The notes below the pieces were generated by a model. The model was not told the DNA's origin, did no database searches, and saw only the letters and a program-made list of their open reading frames with translations. Shown here piece by piece: positions 1 through 8,720 of a stretch of 52,457 nucleotides of DNA (positions within the stretch are counted from its first letter, which is position 1; each line of letters begins with the position of its first letter). Position numbers and translations under genes: made by a program. Origin of the DNA: JBFXAM01 sp050184295 (GTDB taxonomy: Bacteria > Planctomycetota > Phycisphaerae > UBA1845 > Fen-1342); assembly GCA_050184295.1 (NCBI GenBank), contig JBFXAM010000017.1, forward strand, positions 1 to 52,457. The letters run 5' to 3'.

Positions 1-338
1 TGACCAACGACGGGCGCATCGGCGGCGTGAACACCGCGACGCTGAGCTTCGCCAGCGCGCTCGCCTCCGACGCGGCGCTCTACGCGGTCGACGTCACCGA
101 CGCCTGCTCAACCACACGCAGCAGCGCGGCCCAGCTGCGCGTGTACACGCCGGGCGATCTGAACTGCGACGGGGTGGTGAACAACTTCGACATCGATCCC
201 TTTGTGCTCGCGCTGACCGACCCCGCGGGCTATGCGGGCGCGTTCCCCGCGTGCACGGCGCTCGCCGCCGACGTCGACGGCGATACGTCGATCAACAATT
301 TCGACATCGATCCGTTCGTCGCGCTGCTCACGCAGTAG
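1..338 (+). CDS. C-terminus of secreted Ig-like plus dockerin-type protein (5' truncated by window)
   Basis: The frame is open from base 3 and runs off the left edge, so only the last 112 or so residues are present. The first 50 look like the end of an immunoglobulin-like domain: a D-A-A-L-Y-A-V-D-V-T-D-A-C strand pattern resembles the SDAGxYxxxVTNxCG strand of bacterial Ig repeats. From base 153 two Ca-binding EF-hand/dockerin-like repeats follow, each with D-x-D/N-x-D-G then NNFDIDPF, ending in TAG at 336-338. This tail is common in exported planctomycete proteins; its partner and sorting role are not settled. The same Ig plus dockerin order recurs in the gene at 3046, so the two are probably related. 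The catalytic or adhesive part lies outside the window. Confidence 0.8.
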   Translation, partial: TNDGRIGGVNTATLSFASALASDAALYAVDVTDACSTTRSSAAQLRVYTPGDLNCDGVVNNFDIDPFVLALTDPAGYAGAFPACTALAADVDGDTSINNFDIDPFVALLTQ

Positions 339-512
339 GTTCGCGAACGGCACGCGCCGCCGTGCAAGCCGGCGTCGTCGCGCCGTGCGGCGGATGGAGT
401 CGATTCATCTGCGGCGCGCCCGGCGCGGTCTCGAATCGCAGCGGCGCCTCTGTCGCGCGGACCCACCCGGGCTTATTGTGGCCCACGGGGGTTGATGGAG
501 GATCACGCGCCT

Positions 513-2684
513 GTGAATCGGCTCAGCGTTCTGTCGGTTACGCTTATCATGCTCGTCGGCCTGTCCGGATCGCACGCCGTGGCGGAGGACGCGCCACAGC
601 CCGCGAGCGCGCCGGCGTCGCAACCCGCGGCGCCAGAATCGACGACCCGCCCGTCCGTTGACTCGCTTCAGTCCGAAGTGGTCGAGAACATCCGCGGCCA
701 GCGAATCGGCGCCGCGACCATCGCGGACCTGCAGCTGCCGGATGACTTCCTCCGGCGCGCCGCCGACCGCATCATCCGCCTCAGCTACGAGCAGCGCTAC
801 CGGGTCGTGGTCGCCGAGCCGACGACCCGTCCCGCGCCGCCGCCGGCCACGCAACCCGCGCCCCCCCCGATCCCGCCGCGGTGGCTGATGGTCGTCCCGC
901 TGCGCGGACCGGTCGCTGCGGACGACCCGCGCACGGCGCTGCCTGTAACGCGGCCGGCGCTGCGCGGCTTTCGCGGGTCCATCGGAGCGGCCGGGGAGGA
1001 TCGCTGGCTATTCGACCCGGCTCCCGACGCGACTCCGGATCAGCGCCGCGCGATCGAGCTGGTGGCGCGGAGGCTGGCGCCCGACGGCTTGCTGCCAACG
1101 CTTGCGCTGGCGCTCGAAGCGCTCGGCGCACAGCGCTTCGTGGACGCCAATGAGCGCGCGCTGGCCGAGCTGCGCGCCGTCGGCCTGCCAACCGATCTGT
1201 TGCGCTACTTTCGACTCGACGGCGCCGCCGAGGCCGACGCCGCCCATGTCGTTCGAGCCATTGCGCGTCGTCTTGCCGACGGCGCTCGCGCCGCGGATCT
1301 CGTGCGCGCGTTCGCCGCCGCCCCGTTCCAATTCGCGCCCACGCGCGCCGGCTTCCGCGCCGCGAGCGAGAGCGGCGACGACGACTTCGCGTTGCTCCGC
1401 ATGCAGGCGGTCCATGCGTTGCCTTTCCTCGCCGAAGGCGACGGCAGCAGCGCCGACCTCGTCCGCTGGTTCGCGACGCGCCTGCCCGACGTGCCGCTGC
1501 TGCTCACCGCGAACGACGCGATCGCAAGCAACCTCGGCGACTACCTCGCGGCCACAGCCGAAAACCGCACAGCGCCGGTCACGATCGTCGCGACTCCCAT
1601 GCCGCAGGCGCCGTGGGCACAGGACAATGGCAAGGCCGGAACGATTGACGGAGGCGGCGGACCACCCACCCTGGCGACACTGACGCCGCGCTACGCGAGC
1701 CGCGGCGAAGACGGCTCGGGGCTGCTGCCCGGCGACTCGTTTCTCTTCGATCCGCTCGCCTCATCCGGCCACGCCGTAGTCCACTCGCCGCTGCTGTTTC
1801 AAGGCGGAAACACGCTCGTCGTCCGCAACCCGCAGGGCAGCCGACGCGTGCTTCTGCTCGGCGAAGCCGAGGTCTACCGAAACACGGCGCTCGGCCTCTC
1901 GCGCGTCCAGACCCTCGAAGCGTTCCGCGTCGAGTTCGGCGTCGACGACGTCGTGGTGCTGCCGGCGACATCGCATCACATCGACTTCACGCTCACCGTT
2001 CGCGCCATTGACGGGCGACTCGTCGCGCTGGTCGCCGACACGCGCCTCGCGCTGCCCGGCGTGCTGCGTTGCGGCGTCGACGCGCTGGTGCGCGACGGAT
2101 TGCTGCCCGCCGACGTGGAGAAGATCATCGGCGCGCATCTCGACGCGGGTCGGCTCGGTGACGCGGCTGCGGAGCTGGCGGCGGGGCTGTCGGAGCAGGC
2201 GATCGGGCTGGGCCACTTTCGCCAGACCTTCACGGAGAAGTTCGCGAGCGCGCCGTCAGAGTCCGCGGTCGGAAACTTCCAGCGGTTCATGTTCGCGATC
2301 GATATCGCGCTGGCGCTGGATTCGAAATTCGAAGAAGGATCGATGGATCCGCACGCCGCCGCGTATCAGCGCGCCTTCCGGCGGCAGGCGAGCGAACGTG
2401 CGGCGCTCTGCGCACAATTGCGGGAACTGGGGTGGAAAGTCGTGCGCGTGCCGTCGCTCGCCGACGGAGATCGCGGAATCACGTACGTCAATGGTCTGCA
2501 TGATCGGACGCGCTACCTGATGCCCGCGCACGGCGGGCTCTTCGCGCCGCTCGACGAGGTGGCGGCGGCGGCGTTTCGCGCGGCGCTCGGCTCCAATGTG
2601 CGGGTGCTTGCCGTGCCGACCGCCGAGCTTCAGCGCCGCAACGGGGCGGTCCACTGCGCCGTGTCGGCGTTCCACCATCGCTGA
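513..2684 (+). CDS. Exported pentein-fold (agmatine/peptidyl-arginine deiminase-like) protein
   Basis: A GTG at 513 is chosen because GGAGG (497-501) lies 11 bases upstream and the product then begins with a clean signal peptide (MNRLSVLSVTLIMLVGL, cut near AVAED). An ATG at 495 sits on the Shine-Dalgarno itself. The 723-residue product has no recognised domain in its first 330 residues. Its C-terminal half carries the order of catalytic elements of guanidino-group-modifying enzymes: WAQD (D371), QGGN (431-433), HHID (H489, D491) and a terminal VHC (C715), matching WxRD, GGxx, HID and IHC of agmatine deiminase. The usual Arg of WxRD is Gln, so substrate may differ. Family activity is hydrolysis of guanidino groups through a Cys thiouronium intermediate; that this protein does so is inference. 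It would act outside the cytoplasm. Confidence 0.7.
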   Translation: MNRLSVLSVTLIMLVGLSGSHAVAEDAPQPASAPASQPAAPESTTRPSVDSLQSEVVENIRGQRIGAATIADLQLPDDFLRRAADRIIRLSYEQRYRVVVAEPTTRPAPPPATQPAPPPIPPRWLMVVPLRGPVAADDPRTALPVTRPALRGFRGSIGAAGEDRWLFDPAPDATPDQRRAIELVARRLAPDGLLPTLALALEALGAQRFVDANERALAELRAVGLPTDLLRYFRLDGAAEADAAHVVRAIARRLADGARAADLVRAFAAAPFQFAPTRAGFRAASESGDDDFALLRMQAVHALPFLAEGDGSSADLVRWFATRLPDVPLLLTANDAIASNLGDYLAATAENRTAPVTIVATPMPQAPWAQDNGKAGTIDGGGGPPTLATLTPRYASRGEDGSGLLPGDSFLFDPLASSGHAVVHSPLLFQGGNTLVVRNPQGSRRVLLLGEAEVYRNTALGLSRVQTLEAFRVEFGVDDVVVLPATSHHIDFTLTVRAIDGRLVALVADTRLALPGVLRCGVDALVRDGLLPADVEKIIGAHLDAGRLGDAAAELAAGLSEQAIGLGHFRQTFTEKFASAPSESAVGNFQRFMFAIDIALALDSKFEEGSMDPHAAAYQRAFRRQASERAALCAQLRELGWKVVRVPSLADGDRGITYVNGLHDRTRYLMPAHGGLFAPLDEVAAAAFRAALGSNVRVLAVPTAELQRRNGAVHCAVSAFHHR

Positions 2685-2870
2685 GCGGTTTCAGAAGCGG
2701 TTCCGGCGTGATCGCGGCGCGTGACCGACGAACTTCTACGAAGCTCGACGAACTTTGACGGACACGCCCGGGAGGCCGCGTCTGCGTGGCGTACCGCCGA
2801 AAAAGCATGGGTAAGGTCCGAAAATCACGGCGTCCTTTCCGCGGCGGGTACGGCGCCGAGCGGTTTTTTC

Positions 2871-2899
2871 TTGCATCCGTGCGGCGCGCCGGATACATT
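2871..2899 (+). promoter_or_regulatory. Possible sigma70-type promoter for the Ig/dockerin gene
   Basis: TTGCAT (2871-2876), 17-base spacer, TACATT (2894-2899), in the 361-base gap 2685-3045. Three of six and four of six consensus matches. It would give a leader of about 140 bases before GTG 3046. Nothing else recognisable lies in the gap. Confidence 0.3.
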
Positions 2900-3045
2900 G
2901 CAGCACGCTGGGATATTCCGCTGGTCGCCACGAGCGATTTCTGTGCTCGTGCGCTCTGGGTCGGATATCCAACACGGGCCGTCAGCGGCTTGCACTGGGC
3001 ACAAGTTTACGTCGTTCGATCCACATTCCATGCGGAGGTCTGACA

Positions 3046-5295
3046 GTGAGGAAACTCGCAGCCTGTCTTTGTACGTCGGCGTTTGCGCTGGGCACCGCCC
3101 TCGCGCAGCTCGAAGCCCCTCAACTCGGAGACGCCGGCGCGTCGAACTTCGCGCCGACCAGCGGCAGTATCACGCTCCGCTTGGACGGCGTCGCGCTCGA
3201 ACAGCAGGGCGTCGCCGCCTACTTCCCGCAGCTCGAGGCGGCGTTTGACATCAGCGCGGACTCGAACTTCGTAATCTCCGACAGCATCAGCGCGCCGGGG
3301 CTCACGCTCAACTCGACCGGCGTGTTTCCCATGGATCTCGGCACCGACGAAGGCACCTTCGCCGGCGATCTGCGCCTCGTTTCGATCGGCGACGGCAACT
3401 TCCGCGCCGTCGACACGCTGCACTCCGGCCGCGATCTCTTCATCCTCACCGCCACAGAGACGCAGCTCGACGCCGTCGGACGCGTGCTGCTGATCGGCGG
3501 CGAGATTCGCGTTTCGCCGCGCTTCGCGAAGGAGATCGGCGCGAATGTGACCGAGGATCCGGTCGGCGACTTCGCGGTCACGGCCAATCTGGTCGTCACC
3601 AACGCGCTCGTCACCGGCGCCGAGTCGACCGACGTCGCGTCGGGCGGCATCGCCGAAGATCCGCCGATCGGTTGTCAGGGCGCCTCGGGGCCCGACGTAA
3701 TCGTCGGCGACATCACCGGTCCGTCGAACTACAACAGTTCGGGCGGCATCGAAGCCCTCTCGCTCGGCACTTACTCCTGCAACCAGGGTAACTTCTGGCT
3801 GAACTGGTTCTCGAACACGAACCAGCACCCGGTCATCGGCGGCAACCTCTTCCGCTACAAGGTCACCGGCGGCGTCGGTCGCTTCGAGCACGTCGGGTAC
3901 AGCTGGCTGAAGCACGGCTTCTTCGCCCTCAGCAACAACCTCTGCTGCACGGGCTGCCAGAGCACCGACGGCACGCACCTCGGCGTCCGCTGCGCCGATC
4001 CGTACACGTCGGACCGCAACGGCTCGCAGAGCCCGCTCGGTCCCAAGTGGCAGGTCAACGCCCACACCGGCGCGTTCACCTACCCGCCGGCGAACCCCAG
4101 CTGGTCCGGCTCGGTCGCCCGTCGTCTCCAGGTCGCGACCACCGATCTCGAAGTCGCCAACGGCACCAACGAGAGCACGATCCGCTACTTCGGCGAATCG
4201 ATGTACATCACGCCCGACGACGCCGCCGCGAACAACCAGAACAACAACGCCTCGCACCGCCGCATCAACGTCGCGGGCAGCGGGTCGGCGTGGACGTTCT
4301 CGTTCAACGGCACGACCCAGCGGCAGCGCGCCGGCATTTACGCCTGGCAGGACATCGACCCGGCCGTCACCGAAGTCGAAATCGCCATCCCCGAGGTCGG
4401 TCCGAAGCTCAGCCGCATGATCCTGGCGTACAAGGTCACGTCGCTCGGCGGTGGCATGTACGACTACGAGTACGCCCTGTACAACCAGAACTCCGATCGC
4501 TCGGCGAACTCGTTCAGCGTTCCCGTTTCGCCTTGCGTGACGATCAGCAGCAACGGGTTCCACGACATCAGCTATCACAGCGGCGACGGCCCGTCGAACG
4601 TGAACTACAACGGCGACGATTGGGTCTTCTCGAACAGCGGCGGCGCCGCCACCTGGCAGGGTCCGGCCCGCACCTTCACGAGCGGCAACGCCCTTCGCTG
4701 GGGCATGCTCTATAACTTCCGCTTCGTCTGCAATGCGGCCCCGGTCGACGCGACCGTCGACGTGGGCGTGTTCAAGGCCGGCGACGTCGGCGACGCCGAC
4801 AGCGTCGCGGTCCGCGCCGCGATCCCCGGCGGCGGCGGGGCGCCTCCGGTCATCACGCAGCAGCCCACCGCGGTGTCGATCTGCTCCGGCCAGACCCTCA
4901 ATCTGAGCGTCACCGCCACCGGCGGCGTCAGCTACCAGTGGTATCGCAACGGCGTGGCCATCGGTGGTGCGACCAGCGCGAACTACAGCGTCCCCAACGC
5001 CACCTCCGCCAACGCCGGCAACTACTACGTCGTGGTCACCGGCACCTGCGGCAGCGTGCAGAGCGACACGGTCGCGGTCGTCGTGGGCGGCATCGAGGGT
5101 GACGCGAACTGCGACGGCAATGTCGACAACTTCGACATCGACGCGTTCGTGCTCGGCCTCACCGGCGGTCAAGCCGCGTGGGAATCGCAGTACTCCTGCG
5201 GCTACCTGTGCGCCTGTGACATCAACGACGACGGCGCCGTGAACAACTTCGACATCGACGCGTTCGTTCAGTGCATCACGGGTTCCTGCCCGTAA
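3046..5295 (+). CDS. Secreted protein with Ig-like domain and paired dockerin-type repeats
   Basis: Start GTG 3046 has GGAGG at 3034-3038 with a 7-base gap and a signal peptide (MRKLAACLCTSAFALGTALA, Q next). The 749-residue protein has an N-terminal 190 residues of beta-rich sequence and a central Asn/Gly/Ser-rich region with many aromatic residues and a Cys pair (CCTGC) that I do not recognise. An Ig-like domain starts near residue 598 (ITQQP start, VSYQWYRNG strand), and two Ca-binding repeats lie at residues 686 (DANCDGNVDNFDID) and 725 (DINDDGAVNNFDID). By analogy with other planctomycete proteins it is exported and perhaps anchored through the repeats. It is monocistronic, followed at once by a strong terminator. 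No enzyme motif was seen, so the function is unknown. Confidence 0.85.
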   Translation: MRKLAACLCTSAFALGTALAQLEAPQLGDAGASNFAPTSGSITLRLDGVALEQQGVAAYFPQLEAAFDISADSNFVISDSISAPGLTLNSTGVFPMDLGTDEGTFAGDLRLVSIGDGNFRAVDTLHSGRDLFILTATETQLDAVGRVLLIGGEIRVSPRFAKEIGANVTEDPVGDFAVTANLVVTNALVTGAESTDVASGGIAEDPPIGCQGASGPDVIVGDITGPSNYNSSGGIEALSLGTYSCNQGNFWLNWFSNTNQHPVIGGNLFRYKVTGGVGRFEHVGYSWLKHGFFALSNNLCCTGCQSTDGTHLGVRCADPYTSDRNGSQSPLGPKWQVNAHTGAFTYPPANPSWSGSVARRLQVATTDLEVANGTNESTIRYFGESMYITPDDAAANNQNNNASHRRINVAGSGSAWTFSFNGTTQRQRAGIYAWQDIDPAVTEVEIAIPEVGPKLSRMILAYKVTSLGGGMYDYEYALYNQNSDRSANSFSVPVSPCVTISSNGFHDISYHSGDGPSNVNYNGDDWVFSNSGGAATWQGPARTFTSGNALRWGMLYNFRFVCNAAPVDATVDVGVFKAGDVGDADSVAVRAAIPGGGGAPPVITQQPTAVSICSGQTLNLSVTATGGVSYQWYRNGVAIGGATSANYSVPNATSANAGNYYVVVTGTCGSVQSDTVAVVVGGIEGDANCDGNVDNFDIDAFVLGLTGGQAAWESQYSCGYLCACDINDDGAVNNFDIDAFVQCITGSCP

Positions 5296-5352
5296 TCACC
5301 GCCGATCGCGCGCCGCATGGCGACGCGCGGCCCGGCTGAATTGGCCGTTCCA

Positions 5353-5394
5353 CCGCAGGGGCGCGGGTTCTTCCGCTCCCCTGCGGTTTCTTTT
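5353..5394 (+). terminator. Rho-independent terminator
   Basis: A perfect 9-bp stem pairs 5353-5361 (CCGCAGGGG) with 5378-5386. It is extended after a C/T mismatch by GCGG (5363-5366) with CCGC (5373-5376) and closed by a 6-base loop. The run TTTCTTTT (5387-5394) follows directly. It ends transcription of the gene stopping at 5295. Confidence 0.85.
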
Positions 5395-5560
5395 CGCCTC
5401 TGCTTCGCGCCGCGGTTGCGGCGCGAATTTGCACGTTCCGCACTAGCCGCCGCCCACGGGTTCGCCGATACCATCTGGGGTCGCCACGCCCGCCGAGCGG
5501 TGCGGGCGAGTCCGACGCCGCCGCGGCCCATCCGCGGCTTTCGACAGCGAGCTCCGCTGC

Positions 5561-7108
5561 ATGGAACCCGAGCCGAACCGCCTGGCACCGGACGCGCCGG
5601 CGACGCCGGCCTCCATGGCGAGCGCTGCGAGTACCCCCACAGCGCCGGCCGCCGAGGCCGACGCGCTGGAGTCCCCGCGCCTCGCCGAACGCATCATCGA
5701 CGCGGTCAAGACGGTCCTGACGGCCCTGGTACTCGCGTTCATCTTCCGCGCTTTTCTTGTCGAGGCGTTTGTCATTCCCACGGGCTCGATGGCCGAGGGG
5801 CTGGTCGGTGCGCACCTCACGCACGTCTGCCGATCCTGCGGGTGGGAGTTCGACCTGGGTGTCGCACGCGGAACAGCGCGCGGACTGGCGCTGCCGGGCG
5901 AGGCCCTGTGCCCCAACTGTCATCGCCGCGATCCCATCGACGCGGGCCACGCGGCGATCCGCGACGGCGACCGCCTGCTCGTGCACAAGTGGCCGTTCGC
6001 GCTCGGCGGCGTGTTCGCCCCGCAGCGCTGGGACGTCATTGTGTTCCGCGATCCCGCCGATCCCCAGCAGAATTACATCAAGCGGCTCGTCGGCCTGCCC
6101 GGCGAGACGGTCGAGATCCTCGCCGGTGACGTGTTCATCAACGGGCGCATCGCCACGAAAACTCCCGCGGCGCAGAGCGCCCTCTGGATCGTGGTGTACG
6201 ACCAGTCCCACGCCCCCGCGCCCACGCCGTGGGGCGATGCCGGCCCCTGGAGCCCGGACGAGTCGGAGTCCGCGCCGGGTTGGCGCGATCTCGACACGCG
6301 CGTCATCCGCTTCGACGCCGCCGACGACGCAGCCCGGACGCTCCGTTTCAACCGCTACGGTGCGTCGCTCTACGAGACCGACACATCGGGATACAACCAG
6401 GGCCCCTCGTCCGGCCAGAATCGCGACCTGCGCCTCCGCGCCGACGTGTCGTTGGGCGGCGGCCCCGGCGGCGTCCGCTTTGACCTGCTCCGTCCCGAGC
6501 GGCGCTTCTCGCTCGAACTCGACACGCACGGGCGACTCGCTCTCCGTTCGGCTCCTTCCGACGCCGGAGAGTCGCGCGTGCTCGCCGAAATGAGCGTCGC
6601 GCGGACCGCGCCCTTCGAGTTCGCGATCGAGTTCGGCCACGTGGACTATCGCGTTTACGTGCGTGTCAACGATCGCGAGATCTTCGCCACGACACCCGAT
6701 CTCTACGCTCCGCCGCTGGAAGCGCTCCGCTCTGGCGGCGTCGACGCACCGACGGGCGTCGCGATCGTCGCGCGCGGCGCCGCGATCGAGCTTCGTCATC
6801 TGCGGATCGACCGCGACGTTTACTACACCTTCACGCCGCGCGCGACGCTGCGCGCGTACGCCGGTAGTCCATTCACGCTCGGGTCGGACGAGTACTTCGT
6901 GCTCGGCGACAACAGCCCGGCCAGCCACGATTCGCGCGAGTGGTATCAGCGCGGCCCGCACATGCCGAGCGGCTACCGCGCCGGCACGGTCCGCGCGGAT
7001 CAGATTGTCGGACGTGCGTTCTTCGTGTATCTTCCCGGCCTGAATCCGCTGGATGGCGCTGGACGATGGCGCCTCCCCGATCTGGGCCGGGTGCGGTTTG
7101 TGCGGTAG
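5561..7108 (+). CDS. lepB: Signal peptidase I (S26) with zinc-ribbon and beta-sandwich insertions
   Basis: Leader peptidase that cuts Sec/Tat signal peptides at the outer face of the cytoplasmic membrane. One transmembrane segment (about residues 50-66) precedes the catalytic Ser76 in PTGSM, and the general-base Lys143 sits in LLVHK. The final conserved box GDNSPASHDSRE is at residues 449-460. At 515 residues it is longer than E. coli LepB (324). Two insertions explain this. Two CxxC pairs (C90/C93 and C117/C120) between Ser and Lys look like a zinc ribbon. About 170 residues between Lys and the GDNS box have a LamG/concanavalin-like beta pattern (FEFAIEFGHVDYRVYV). The ATG start has only a weak GAGCT-type ribosome site. 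It stands alone after the terminator at 5394. Confidence 0.93.
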   Translation: MEPEPNRLAPDAPATPASMASAASTPTAPAAEADALESPRLAERIIDAVKTVLTALVLAFIFRAFLVEAFVIPTGSMAEGLVGAHLTHVCRSCGWEFDLGVARGTARGLALPGEALCPNCHRRDPIDAGHAAIRDGDRLLVHKWPFALGGVFAPQRWDVIVFRDPADPQQNYIKRLVGLPGETVEILAGDVFINGRIATKTPAAQSALWIVVYDQSHAPAPTPWGDAGPWSPDESESAPGWRDLDTRVIRFDAADDAARTLRFNRYGASLYETDTSGYNQGPSSGQNRDLRLRADVSLGGGPGGVRFDLLRPERRFSLELDTHGRLALRSAPSDAGESRVLAEMSVARTAPFEFAIEFGHVDYRVYVRVNDREIFATTPDLYAPPLEALRSGGVDAPTGVAIVARGAAIELRHLRIDRDVYYTFTPRATLRAYAGSPFTLGSDEYFVLGDNSPASHDSREWYQRGPHMPSGYRAGTVRADQIVGRAFFVYLPGLNPLDGAGRWRLPDLGRVRFVR

Positions 7109-7457
7109 CGACGGCGTGCGGATTACCCCGGCGGCCAGCGATTGTCCACATCGTGGCCCGGGTCGTTCGCACATTCTTCACGGAGCCGCAGTCCTGTACC
7201 GAACATCGCTGTCGCGCTCGGCTCTGGACACGTCATCGCGTTGCCGGCGGCGACATAACTCCTTTCCAGGAAACAGCGTATGCGCTCACGGAGCACGTCG
7301 AGCCGCCGCCGCGTAGAAATCTGCCTTACGAGCGGCTCGCGCGCGGACCCCCCGCAGAGTCCCGGGCTGTCCCGGGCTTGTCGACAAGTTATCCACTACG
7401 ACGTTAACCCCCGGTCACTGAAGGTGTTGTTCGAAACCCTCGCGGATAAGTCAATCG
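7109..7457. other. Intergenic region between lepB and lptB
   Basis: 349 bases without a supported gene. It holds a direct repeat TCCCGGGCT (7360-7368 and 7370-7378) and two sequences close to a DnaA box (7142-7150 and 7389-7397), neither convincing as an origin. No good promoter pair was found. Confidence 0.5.
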
Positions 7458-8195
7458 ATGCTGCTTGAAGCCCGCGATCTCGCCAAGTCCTACAACGGCC
7501 GCCGCGTGGTCGACCGCGTCAGCTTTCGCGTTGACGAAGGCGAGATTGTCGGGCTGCTCGGCCCGAACGGCGCCGGAAAGACCACCAGCTTTCGAATGAC
7601 CGTCGGAATGATCAAGCCCGACGAGGGCCGGGTCAGCTTCCTGGGCCACGAGGTCACACGCCTGCCGATGTTCAAACGCGCGCGGCGCGGCATCGGGTAT
7701 CTCTCGCAGGAGCCCAGCGTCTTTCAGCGCCTCACCGTCGAGCAGAATCTCATCGCGATCTGCGAGACGCTGCGGCTCGACGACGCGGCACGCCGGGCGA
7801 AGGTCGAGGAGCTGCTCGAGCAGTTCGGCTTGCGCGTCGTTCGAAAGAACCTGGCCAAAAACATCTCCGGCGGCGAGCGCCGCAAGCTTGAGATCGCGCG
7901 CGCGCTGATCACCAACCCGCGACTGATCTTGCTCGACGAACCGTTCAGCGGCGTCGATCCCAAGGCGGTCGAAGAGCTGCGAAAGGAAATCTCGCGGCTG
8001 CGCGGTGAGGGCATCGCGATCCTGCTGACCGACCACAACGTGCACGAGACGCTGAAGGTCACGGATCGCAGCTACGTGATCTATCAGGGACGCGTGATTT
8101 GCGACGGAGCGCCGGCCCAGCTCATCAACGACTCGCGCGTGCGCGAGGCGTATCTAGGCAACACATTTCGCGGCGACGAGTTCGGCCCCGGCTGA
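7458..8195 (+). CDS. lptB: LPS export ABC transporter ATP-binding protein LptB
   Basis: Cytoplasmic ATPase that powers LptFG-driven extraction of LPS towards the outer membrane. The 245 residues hold every ABC element: Walker A GPNGAGKTT, Q-loop YLSQEPSVF, signature ISGGERRKLEIA, Walker B LILLDEPFSGVDP and H-loop LTDHN. The wording around them (GYLSQEPSVFQRLTVEQN, FSGVDPKAV, YQGRVICDG) is that of LptB rather than of generic transporters. The C-terminus YLGNTF matches the end of the LptB family. LptA/LptC, often adjacent in proteobacteria, are not here. The ribosome site is weak (GGATAAG). The DUF167 gene follows after 20 bases and is probably co-transcribed. Confidence 0.95.
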   Translation: MLLEARDLAKSYNGRRVVDRVSFRVDEGEIVGLLGPNGAGKTTSFRMTVGMIKPDEGRVSFLGHEVTRLPMFKRARRGIGYLSQEPSVFQRLTVEQNLIAICETLRLDDAARRAKVEELLEQFGLRVVRKNLAKNISGGERRKLEIARALITNPRLILLDEPFSGVDPKAVEELRKEISRLRGEGIAILLTDHNVHETLKVTDRSYVIYQGRVICDGAPAQLINDSRVREAYLGNTFRGDEFGPG

Positions 8196-8215
8196 GCGGC
8201 GCGACCGGCCCGCGG

Positions 8216-8605
8216 ATGGAGACCATGCCGCCCGCCGACGATACTCTCGATGTCGCTGCCGCTTCGGACGGCGCCACCTTCGCGGTGAAGGTGGTTCCCG
8301 GCGCGGCGCGGACGCGCTTCGCCGGCCGCTGGCAACGTGCCGTGCGCATCGCGGTCGCCGCGCCACCGGAAGCGGGCCGCGCGAACGAGGCGCTCGTCGC
8401 GTTTGTCGCCGAATTCCTGGCCGTGCGCAGGACGGCGGTCTCGCTCGTCAGCGGCCACACGCAAGCGCGAAAGCGGCTCCACATCGCGGGTATGTCCGCG
8501 GCGCAGCTCGCCGCAGCATTGTCGGGAGCGATTTCCGCCGGGGCGCCCCCGGTAAATCGACCGACTCGCTCGGGGCATCGTAAGAGCAGCCGAAACGCCC
8601 GATAA
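8216..8605 (+). CDS. DUF167 / YggU family protein
   Basis: A small basic protein of 129 residues. It matches the DUF167 (YggU/C15orf40) pattern: VKVVPGAARTRF, VRIAVAAPPEAGRANEAL, and a conserved SGHTQARKRLHIAG. The molecular role of this widespread family is unknown. ATG 8216 is taken as start; ATG 8225 is an alternative, and an upstream open extension into lptB is not homologous to the family. The last 20 residues are Arg/Ser-rich and non-conserved. It sits 20 bases after lptB. Confidence 0.85.
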   Translation: METMPPADDTLDVAAASDGATFAVKVVPGAARTRFAGRWQRAVRIAVAAPPEAGRANEALVAFVAEFLAVRRTAVSLVSGHTQARKRLHIAGMSAAQLAAALSGAISAGAPPVNRPTRSGHRKSSRNAR

Positions 8606-8624
8606 AAAATGCATTCATCGTAAT

Positions 8625-8665
8625 TTGTACCGGTTTTGACGGAGCACCCGAATCGGCGGTACAAT
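8625..8665 (+). promoter_or_regulatory. Sigma70-type promoter enclosed by an inverted repeat
   Basis: TTGACG (8636-8641), 18-base spacer, TACAAT (8660-8665): five of six matches in each box. A perfect 8-base inverted repeat, TTGTACCG (8625-8632) and CGGTACAA (8657-8664), brackets the -35 and overlaps the -10, as an operator would. A start near 8672 would give a 49-base leader to the gene at 8721. Confidence 0.65.
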
Positions 8666-8720
8666 CGGCGGCTCGGGTGGCAACTGGGCTCGACCGGCGA
8701 TTTGCACGCAAAGGCTCACT

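Noticed and set aside
3007..5172. A 721-codon minus-strand open frame opposite the Ig/dockerin gene
   Set aside because: The plus-strand gene has a signal peptide, ribosome site, Ig and dockerin motifs and a terminator; the minus frame has none.
7142..7397. Two near matches to a DnaA box (TTGTCCACA at 7142-7150, TTATCCACT at 7389-7397) as a possible origin
   Set aside because: Only two imperfect sites 250 bases apart, no AT-rich unwinding region and no dnaA, dnaN or other origin-linked gene nearby.
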